DNA from: VRUE01 sp963812335
GTDB taxonomy: Bacteria; Actinomycetota; Thermoleophilia; Solirubrobacterales; 70-9
Direction: 5' to 3'
NCBI GenBank assembly: GCA_963812335.1
Contig: CAWEUU010000003.1
Coordinates: 62,001 to 126,000 of the forward strand
Length of the DNA: 64,000 nucleotides
Part shown: in pieces, positions 57,557 to 64,000 of the stretch
Position numbering within the stretch: position 1 is the stretch's first letter
How the letters are laid out: every line of letters starts with the position of its first letter
The notes under the pieces: model-generated
The model's input: the letters and a program-made list of their open reading frames with translations, nothing else
What the model was told of the DNA's origin: nothing
Databases searched by the model: none
Position numbers and translations under genes: made by a program

Positions 57557-58915
57557 ATGAGCACCGATATGTACAGCACGGTCACTCATTCATTGGCTGG
57601 CCTGATCGAGAGCATCGACTCGGGGGAAATCGGCTTGCCGGAGTTGCAGCGGCCTTTCGTTTGGAACAGCGCGAAAGTGCGCGATCTCTTCGACTCGATG
57701 TACGTTCTATCTGATCGGCAAGCGCGATTTCTCGGTGGATCCGAAACAGCTCCGCGACGTGATCGCTCGCTGGTACTTCGCGGTTGCCCTGACCGGTCGC
57801 TACACCGGCTCCTATGAGACGCGTGTCGAGGCCGACCTTGCTCGCCTGCGCAATCTCGACGGCGCCGATGAATTCGTCACCCAGCTCAATCGCGTGATCG
57901 ACGATGTCTTGACCGACGATTATTGGCAGATCACGCTACCCAATGAGTTCGAGTCTTCGGCGGGTTTCAGCCCGACGCTGTTCGGCTACTACGCCGCGCT
58001 TAATCTGCTCGACGCTCGGGTCCTCTTTTCCAGCATGCGCGTCAACCAGCTAATGGATCCGGCTCTGAACACGAACAAGGCCGCCGTCGAGCGACATCAC
58101 CTGTTCCCTCGTGCCTACCTCAAGTCGATGGGAGTAACCGAGGTGCGCGACATCAATCAGATCGCGAACATGGCCCTCGTTGAGTGGCCCGACAATGCCC
58201 AGATCTCCGACCAGCCGCCCGCCGAGTACTTCCCACCGTTGGCTGAAGCGATCAATCCGGCCGATCGTGACCAAGTCTACTTCTGGCATGCGCTCCCACC
58301 TGAGTGGGCGACGATGGAGTATCGCCAGTTTCTCGAGGCTCGTAGAAAGCTCCTGGCGAGGGTGGTGCGAGAGGGCTTTGAACGGCTCAGCACGCCGGAC
58401 GATTCGATTAGCGAGATCGTTGGTCAGCTCGGCCAGCTGGTCGAGGACGGGGAGAGCGACGCACTCGAGTTCAAGGCTACGGCGAGAGTCAACCTGCACA
58501 CTGGCAGCCGCGACGAGCCGATCGAGACCGCGATGACGAAGACCGTTGCGGGGTTTGCGAATTCCGCCCAGGGAGGGACGCTGATTGTGGGGATCGACGA
58601 CGACGGAGAGCCGGTCGGCCTCGGGCCCGATTTCGCGACCTGAAGAAAGCCGACGCCGACGGCTTCCAGCTCTGGCTGGTCGACCACCTTTCGCAGCGGC
58701 TGGGCCACAACGCGGTCGCCCGGCTCAAGGTTGACTTCCCCTCGCTGCACGGCACCGAAGTCTGCCGTGTCCAGGTGTCGCCAGCGCCTGGCCCAGTCTT
58801 CGTCAACTCGACCTCGGGAGAGAAGGTCTCACGCTTCTTCGTCCGGATCGGCAACTCGACCCGCGAGCTGCCCACCGACGAGGCACTGCAGTACAAAATG
58901 GAGCGCTGGGGTTAG
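57557..58915 (+). pseudogene. Decayed DUF262-HNH-AlbA_2 protein (restriction/defence type)
   Basis: Three reading frames join one protein remnant. Frame A (57557-57705) gives the DUF262 start: VTHSLAGLIESIDSGEIGLPELQRPFVWNSAKVRDLFDSMY. Just after DSMY the sequence jumps to FYLIGKRDFSVDPKQLRDVIARWYFAVALTGRYTGSYETRVEADLARL in another frame, i.e. a large internal deletion removed most of the DUF262 ParB-like domain. Frame B holds a DUF1524-like HNH region (KAAVERHHLFPRAYLKSMG...QIANMALVEW) and an AlbA_2/Schlafen-like start (ESDALEFKATARVNLHTGSRDEPIETAMTKTVAGFANSAQGGTLIVGIDDDG). Near 58634 a one-base loss moves the frame to C, reading KKADADGFQLWLVDHLSQRLG...RFFVRIGNSTRELPTDEALQYKMERWG to 58915. 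Intact relatives resemble type IV restriction or phage-defence proteins. Confidence 0.85.
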
Positions 58916-58981
58916 CTCAGGCAGGCACGACGCGGAGCGTCCCCTGGTTCAGCTCCGCTTGACGATCGCGAGCCATCAGAA

Positions 58982-59003
58982 AGAATCCAGCTAGCTGGAT
59001 TCT
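58982..59003. repeat. 22-bp perfect palindrome
   Basis: AGAATCCAGCT followed directly by its own reverse complement (58982-59003), about 65 bp after the decayed defence gene. It could terminate that gene or bind a protein. The 58916-59185 stretch holds no other convincing gene. Confidence 0.6.
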
Positions 59004-59185
59004 CGTGCAGAGTGGACGGGGCTGGGGGTTAGATCAGGTGGACCGATGAACGGGGTCCGGTCAGAGGCTCGGGCGCGCGCGCCCGAGGCCGAGCTCGCGG
59101 ACCGTGTCGATCCGGCTCGAGATCGCTCCATGGCGCTCGCGCTCGATTGGGCCGGAGCGGTGCTGCACGGTGCTACACTCAGGCG

Positions 59186-59467
59186 GTGCCGACCAAACGT
59201 CCCCGTCACACGATCACCGAGACGCCCTCCGTGCAGGAGGCTCTCGACGAGCTGCGCGATGAGTTGGGTGAGGACAGGGTCGAGCTCCCTGACCTCGTCA
59301 TCCGCGGTGCGCGACACAAGGTCAGGGAACTGCGCGGCGGCAGGCAGTCGGTGCAGGACGCTCGGCTTCGGCTCGCGCGGTCGATTCGCGATGGCGGTGG
59401 CGTCGATGCGGAAGAGGTCCGGCTGGCGGAGGAGGCCAAGCAGATCGGTCTCAGCGCAGAGGCCTAG
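59186..59467 (+). CDS. Antitoxin-like protein next to PIN toxin
   Basis: 93 residues from a GTG at 59186; the open frame extends 13 codons further, but the compact form starts PTKRPRHTITETPSVQEALDELRDELGEDRVELPDLVIRGARHKVRELRG. No well-known antitoxin family is certain. The TETPSVQEALDELR part looks like a small DNA-binding or toxin-binding helix typical of antitoxins paired with PIN toxins. Two bases separate its stop from the PIN gene, so it is almost certainly the partner antitoxin and, by analogy, an autoregulator. Confidence 0.8.
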   Translation: MPTKRPRHTITETPSVQEALDELRDELGEDRVELPDLVIRGARHKVRELRGGRQSVQDARLRLARSIRDGGGVDAEEVRLAEEAKQIGLSAEA

Positions 59468-59469
59468 CC

Positions 59470-59880
59470 GTGCTTCTCGTCGACAACTCGGCTTGGGCGC
59501 GTCGTCATCACGAACTCGTGCGCGAGCGCTTCGCCGGACTGTTCGAGGCCGGCGAAATCACCGTCTGCCTACCCTTCCTCCTCGAGGCTGGGTACTCCGC
59601 TCGCTCGCAGGGCGATCATGTCCGACTACAGGCGGATCTCCGGGCCTTGCCCTGCGCGGGGATCGATCTCGAGGTCGAAGGCCTGGCTCTCGAAGCGCAG
59701 GCAAGCCTCGTGCGGATCGGCCATCACCGCCTACCCCCAAGCGATCTTGTGATCGCGGCATGCGCCCACCGAGCCGGGGCGGGCGTGCTCCACTACGACC
59801 GCGATTACGACCTGATTGCCGAGCACACCGAGCTCAACTTCGCCAGCGAATGGCTCGCGCCCGCCGGAAGCCTCTCGTGA
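59470..59880 (+). CDS. vapC: PIN-domain ribonuclease toxin (VapC-like)
   Basis: 136 residues from a GTG. A PIN domain with Asp5 (LLVDNSAW), Glu44 (LPFLLEAGYSARSQGDHVRLQ), Asp near 95 (LPPSDLVIAACAHRAGAG) and Asp near 108-112 (LHYDRDYDLIAE), the metal-binding acidic set of VapC-type toxins. It would cleave a specific RNA when the antitoxin is lost. It is paired with the 93-residue antitoxin and lies next to the decayed DUF262 gene, giving this 57.5-60 kb stretch the look of accessory DNA. Confidence 0.9.
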   Translation: MLLVDNSAWARRHHELVRERFAGLFEAGEITVCLPFLLEAGYSARSQGDHVRLQADLRALPCAGIDLEVEGLALEAQASLVRIGHHRLPPSDLVIAACAHRAGAGVLHYDRDYDLIAEHTELNFASEWLAPAGSLS

Positions 59881-59906
59881 CACCGTTCGCCCACTAGCCT
59901 TTGGGC

Positions 59907-60170
59907 ATGTCTGCTGCGGCGATCGAGGTTCGGCTGCGGCCGCGGGGGAGCCGGGACGAGCTGGCGGGGATGCGCGACGGTGTGTTGCAGGCGAAGGTGA
60001 CGGCGGCGCCGGTCGACGGCAAGGCCAACAAGGCGCTCTGCAAGCTGATCGCGAAGCGGGTCGGCGTGGCGCCGTCGCGGGTCGCCGTCGTGCGCGGCGA
60101 GAAGTCGCGTGACAAGGTTGTGCGCGTGGAGGGGATCGACGAAGCGGCGCTGAACGAGGCATTGCGATGA
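59907..60170 (+). CDS. DUF167 (YggU) family protein
   Basis: 87 residues from the ATG at 59907 (TTG at 59901 also possible). The DUF167 pattern is complete: AIEVRLRPRGSRDELAGMRDGVLQAKVTAAPVDGKANKALCKLIAKRVGVAPSRVAVVRGEKSRDKVVRVEG. The family is small, widely conserved and of unknown function, sometimes adjacent to YggT or cell-division genes. Its stop overlaps the start of a flavin amine oxidase (ATGA), which shows co-translation. Confidence 0.9.
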   Translation: MSAAAIEVRLRPRGSRDELAGMRDGVLQAKVTAAPVDGKANKALCKLIAKRVGVAPSRVAVVRGEKSRDKVVRVEGIDEAALNEALR

Positions 60171-61525
60171 ACGGTGCGGGGGAGAGCCTCAGCGCCGATG
60201 TCGTGGTGGTCGGCGCCGGGCTCTCGGGGCTGGTCGCGGCGCGGGGGTTGGCCCATGCCGGACGGGACGTCGTCGTGCTCGAGGCGCGCGAGCGGGTCGG
60301 CGGGCGCCTGCTCAACGCGAGCATCGGCGATGGAGTGACGATCGACCTCGGCGGTGCCTGGGTCGGCTCGGATCACGTGCGGGTGCAGCGGCTCGCCGCT
60401 GAGCTGGGCATCGAGCTCTTTCCCCAGCATGGGGGCGGGCGCAACCTGCTCGACCTGGGTGGGAAGCGGCGCCGCTACCGGGGGACCATCCCGCGGCTCG
60501 GGCCGCGCGTGCTTTGGGATGTCTTTGTTGCCCGCCGTCGCTTCGACCGGCTCGCTCGCACGGTCGGCAGCGACGAGCCCTGGGCGGCCGAGCGCGCGGC
60601 CGAGCTCGACCGCGAGACGCTGGCCGAGTGGTGCGAGCGCAACATGCGGACCGAGGCCGCCCGCGAGCTGATCGGCCTCGCCGGGCGCACCGTGTGGGGC
60701 ACCGGGCCGGAGGAGCTCTCGATGCTGCACGTGCTCTTCTACGTCGCCGCCGCCGGCAACTTCGACAAGCTCGTCGACACCGAGGGCGGCGCCCAGCAGG
60801 ACCGCGTCGACGGCGGCGCCCAGTCGCTGCCGCTGCGCCTCGCGGAGTCGCTTGGTGAGCGTGTCCGGCTCGGCGCCCCCGTGCACCGGATCGAGCAGGA
60901 CGGGGACGGCGTGCGCGTGCTCGCCGACGGCATCGGCGTCGAGGCCCGCCGCGCGATCGTCGCCCTGCCGCCCGCGGTCGCCGCCCGGATCGAGCTCGAG
61001 CCGCTGCCGCCCGGCCGCCCCGAGCTGGCCGAGCGCCTGCGCCCCGGCGCGCTCTCCAAGTGCATGGCGCTCTACGAGGAGCCCTTCTGGCGCGACGACG
61101 GGCTCAGTGGCGAGGCGCTCAGCGACGCCGGCCCGGTCACACTCACCTTCGACGCCTCGCCCCGCGACGGCTCGGCCGGGGTCCTGCTCGGCTTTGTCGG
61201 CGGGCCCGAGGCGCGTGAGCTGGCGCAGCTGCCGCCGGCCGAGCGCCGCGCGCCCGTGCTGGCGAGCTTCGAGCGCCTTTACGGGCCGCGCGCGGCCAGG
61301 CCGCTCGAGTACGCCGAACAGACCTGGGCCGAAGAGGAGTGGTCCGGCGGCGGCCCGACCTCCAACTTCGGCCCTGGCGGCTGGACCGCCTGCGGTTCAG
61401 CCCTGCGCGAGCCCAGCGGCCGCCTGCACTGGGCCGGCACGGAGACCGCGACCGTTTGGAGCGGCTACATGGAGGGCGCCCTGCAGGCGGGCGAGCGGGT
61501 CGCGGCCGAAGTGCTCGCCGGCTGA
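60167..61525 (+). CDS. Flavin monoamine oxidase family protein
   Basis: 452 residues. The FAD motif is VVVGAGLSGLVAARGLAHAGRDVVVLEARERVGGRLLNA (residues 14-52) and the C-terminal flavin-binding end is HWAGTETATVWSGYMEGALQAGERVAAEVL. Between them a substrate domain has the GGAWVGSDHVRVQRLAAELGI stretch. The pattern is that of monoamine/putrescine oxidases and protoporphyrinogen-oxidase relatives of Actinobacteria. It would oxidise an amine to imine with O2. No covalent-FAD Cys motif (SGC) is evident, so FAD is likely non-covalent. Coupled to the DUF167 gene. Confidence 0.9.
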   Translation: MNGAGESLSADVVVVGAGLSGLVAARGLAHAGRDVVVLEARERVGGRLLNASIGDGVTIDLGGAWVGSDHVRVQRLAAELGIELFPQHGGGRNLLDLGGKRRRYRGTIPRLGPRVLWDVFVARRRFDRLARTVGSDEPWAAERAAELDRETLAEWCERNMRTEAARELIGLAGRTVWGTGPEELSMLHVLFYVAAAGNFDKLVDTEGGAQQDRVDGGAQSLPLRLAESLGERVRLGAPVHRIEQDGDGVRVLADGIGVEARRAIVALPPAVAARIELEPLPPGRPELAERLRPGALSKCMALYEEPFWRDDGLSGEALSDAGPVTLTFDASPRDGSAGVLLGFVGGPEARELAQLPPAERRAPVLASFERLYGPRAARPLEYAEQTWAEEEWSGGGPTSNFGPGGWTACGSALREPSGRLHWAGTETATVWSGYMEGALQAGERVAAEVLAG

Positions 61526-61529
61526 GTCT

Positions 61530-61542
61530 GCGGGAAACCCGC
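61530..61542 (+). terminator. Short hairpin after the amine oxidase
   Basis: GCGGG-aaa-CCCGC, 4 bp after the amine oxidase stop; weak but well placed. Confidence 0.4.
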
Positions 61543-61614
61543 CTGTTCAGCCGCCTCCGCGTCGGTTAGGGTCGGCCTGCCCCGCCCCTGACCCCAGCGA
61601 AGGAGTGCCGATAG

Positions 61615-62127
61615 ATGGCCTACGAAATGAAGATCCGCGGTACCGAGGACGAGGTCAAGGTGCGGAGCCCCTGGGCCGCCGCCCTGCTGCCGCTGATCAC
61701 ATTCGGCATCTACCACCTCGTCTGGTGGTACCGGATCAACCGCGAGCTGCGCGACTACGGCCAGGCCAAGGGCTATGACCTGGGCCAGAACCCGACCAAC
61801 TCGCTGCTGGCGCTCTTTCCCGGTGGTCTGATCATCGTTCCCGCGCTGGTCACCTACTGGCGTGGGGTCAAGCGCGTCATGGGCGCCTCGAAACTGACTG
61901 GCAAGGAGCCGCTCAACGGCTGGATCGCGCTGGTGCTGTACCTCTTCATCTCGCCGGCGCTCTGGGCCTACGTCCAGGTCTCGCTCAACGACATCTGGCG
62001 CCAGGAAGCGGAAGCGCTGCCGGGCCAGGAGCCGCCGCCGACGCCGCAGACCGAGATGCCGCCGCCGCTGCCCCCCGAGCAGCAGACGCCGGCCACCCCA
62101 CCGGAGCAGCAGCCGCCGGCGTCCTAG
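61615..62127 (+). CDS. DUF4234 membrane protein with Pro-rich tail
   Basis: 170 residues starting at an ATG preceded by GAAGGAG. Residues 20-130 form the DUF4234 region: VRSPWAAALLPLITFGIYHLVWWYRINRELRDYGQAKGYDLGQNP, then further hydrophobic segments ending near VLYLFISPALWAYVQVSLNDIWR. The final 35 residues are a Pro/Gln/Glu-rich disordered tail. The function of the family is unknown. It is followed after 10 bp by rlmN on the same strand. Confidence 0.85.
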   Translation: MAYEMKIRGTEDEVKVRSPWAAALLPLITFGIYHLVWWYRINRELRDYGQAKGYDLGQNPTNSLLALFPGGLIIVPALVTYWRGVKRVMGASKLTGKEPLNGWIALVLYLFISPALWAYVQVSLNDIWRQEAEALPGQEPPPTPQTEMPPPLPPEQQTPATPPEQQPPAS

Positions 62128-62137
62128 ACTGAGGCGC

Positions 62138-63130
<993 letters not shown>

Positions 63131-63136
63131 GCGCCG

Positions 63137-64000
63137 ATGGCCGAGTCGGACACGCGCCGCGGCTTCCCGATCGACCTCCCGGGCGAGGAGGCCGGGCCGC
63201 TGCGCAAGATCCTTGTGCGGCTGGCGATCGCGCTTGCTCTGATCGCCCTCGTCGCCGGTGTCGCCTACGCCGGCCGCGACGGCTACCTCGACCCCGAGGG
63301 CGGCGGGATGAGCGTGCTCGACGCCTTCTACTACTCGACCGTCAGCATCACCACGACCGGCTACGGGGACATCATTCCCGCCTCCGACGAGGCCCGCCTG
63401 ATCACCACCGTGGTCGTCACCCCGGCTCGCGTCCTCTTCCTGATACTGCTTGTCGGCACGACGTTGGAGATACTTGCCGAGCGCAGCCGCGAGGCCTATC
63501 GACTGAGACGCTGGAGGAAGCGCTTGAAAGACCACACGATCGTCTGCGGGTATGGGGTGAAGGGCCGCGCCGCCGTGCGCACCCTGCTCGGCAAAGGGCT
63601 CGGCCCGGAGCAGATCGTCGCGATCGAGCAGGGCGCGGCGGGCCGGGCGCGGGCGAGCGCCGACGGGATCGCCGTCGTCGCCGGCAACGCCGCCCGCCAG
63701 GAGGTGCTGAGGGAGGCCGGGGCGGAAAGCGCCGCGGCGCTGATCGTCGCCCCCGATCGCGACGACACCGCGGTGCTGATCGCGCTGACCGCGCGCGAGC
63801 TCAACCCCGAGGCGACGATCGTCGCCTCGGTGCGCGAGGAGGAGAATGTCCACCTTCTGCACCAGAGCGGCGCCGACGCCGTGATCACCTCCTCCGGAGC
63901 GGCCGGGCGCCTGCTCGGGCTATCGACCCAGACCCCGCAGGTGACCGAGGTGATGGAGGACCTGCTGACGGTTGGCGAGGGGCTCGACATCGCCGAGCGC
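63137..64000 (+). CDS. TrkA-type potassium channel (Kch family), incomplete
   Basis: 288 residues are visible before the window ends. A basic N-terminus (about 1-20) is followed by a two-helix ion channel: helix LVRLAIALALIALVAGVAYA, pore helix SVLDAFYYSTVSITTTGYGD (filter TTGYGD), helix VVVTPARVLFLILLVGTTLEIL. Then comes an RCK/TrkA-N domain with the NAD-binding GYGVKGRAAVRTLL and an acidic residue after the second strand (AIEQGAAGRAR). It should conduct K+ with gating by NAD(H) or a nucleotide such as c-di-AMP through the C-terminal domain that is cut off. Confidence 0.9.
   Translation, partial: MAESDTRRGFPIDLPGEEAGPLRKILVRLAIALALIALVAGVAYAGRDGYLDPEGGGMSVLDAFYYSTVSITTTGYGDIIPASDEARLITTVVVTPARVLFLILLVGTTLEILAERSREAYRLRRWRKRLKDHTIVCGYGVKGRAAVRTLLGKGLGPEQIVAIEQGAAGRARASADGIAVVAGNAARQEVLREAGAESAAALIVAPDRDDTAVLIALTARELNPEATIVASVREEENVHLLHQSGADAVITSSGAAGRLLGLSTQTPQVTEVMEDLLTVGEGLDIAER

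Noticed and set aside
58905..58960. GGGGTTAGCTCAGG, reminiscent of the 5' end and D-arm of a tRNA
   Set aside because: No matching acceptor strand, anticodon stem or T-loop (GGTTC-A-A-TCC) follows; the bases are the end of the decayed AlbA gene.

Overview
The window is chromosomal DNA from a very GC-rich bacterium with tightly packed genes, third codon positions almost always G or C, and frequent GTG/TTG starts. Three luciferase-like (LLM) F420-type oxidoreductases, an egtB-egtD ergothioneine pair, class II fructose-bisphosphatase (GlpX), a DUF3556 membrane protein and a DUF5679 mini-protein all point to Actinobacteria. My best guess, an inference, is Thermoleophilia/Solirubrobacterales. There are no rRNA or tRNA genes, no transposase or integrase, and no CRISPR array. 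About 65 protein genes are supported, including a 5'-truncation-free but 3'-incomplete nitrilase at the left edge and an incomplete K+ channel at the right edge.

Layout. 1-6.3 kb: nitrilase/FAD oxidoreductase operon, LapA-like protein, aldehyde dehydrogenase, DUF2254 protein, glutamate decarboxylase. 6.4-9.1 kb: a minus-strand run of nitrilase, asnB and a tiny 14-codon ORF with an extreme Shine-Dalgarno in a hairpin loop. 9.1-19.4 kb: SDR, DUF2855, Baeyer-Villiger-type monooxygenase with FMN reductase, 5'-3' exonuclease, DUF3556 plus phytoene-desaturase-like enzyme, two-gene ABC exporter. 19.4-22.1 kb: glnB-amt, vapBC, glyoxalase. 22.2-31.7 kb: hydrolase, PBP1A, FAD reductase, SpoU methyltransferase, lipoprotein, SHOCT protein, NlpC/P60 hydrolase, and a MocR (PdxR-like) regulator divergent from a PNPOx-like gene. 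31.8-41.8 kb: persulfide dioxygenase-rhodanese divergent from acs, ion channel, MarR-MFS pair, permease, PAS-metallohydrolase pair, PlsC, small zinc-ribbon. 41.9-50 kb: thiolase, thioesterase, P-type ATPase, LLM enzyme, pntAA-pntAB-pntB. 50-57.5 kb: pilin-anchored protein, egtB-egtD, HipA, LLM-glpX-LLM. 57.5-60 kb is accessory: a decayed DUF262/AlbA gene and a second toxin-antitoxin pair. 60-64 kb: DUF167, amine oxidase, DUF4234, rlmN, TrkA-type K+ channel.

The most unusual content is not in ordinary genes. (1) A 113-bp structured repeat occurs at 14515-14627 and 31673-31785, with a half copy at 49988-50030. Its 20-bp outer stem differs between the two full copies almost entirely by compensatory changes, and the internal-loop sequence is conserved, as in a structured RNA or a hairpin-mobilised element. 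(2) A nested palindrome of 91 bp (20-bp perfect arms around a 13-bp perfect inner hairpin) sits in frame inside egtB, exactly between its two domains. A smaller palindrome sits in frame in the SpoU gene. (3) The Amt transporter has Glu in place of the first twin-histidine, and its PII partner lacks the Tyr51 modification site. (4) egtD carries a single-base frameshift, and a DUF262-HNH-AlbA gene is decayed by an internal deletion plus a frameshift. (5) Several clean operator-like inverted repeats sit next to the regulators they would serve (vapB, MocR, MarR) or in divergent promoters (CRP-like site, GCGAACG repeats).
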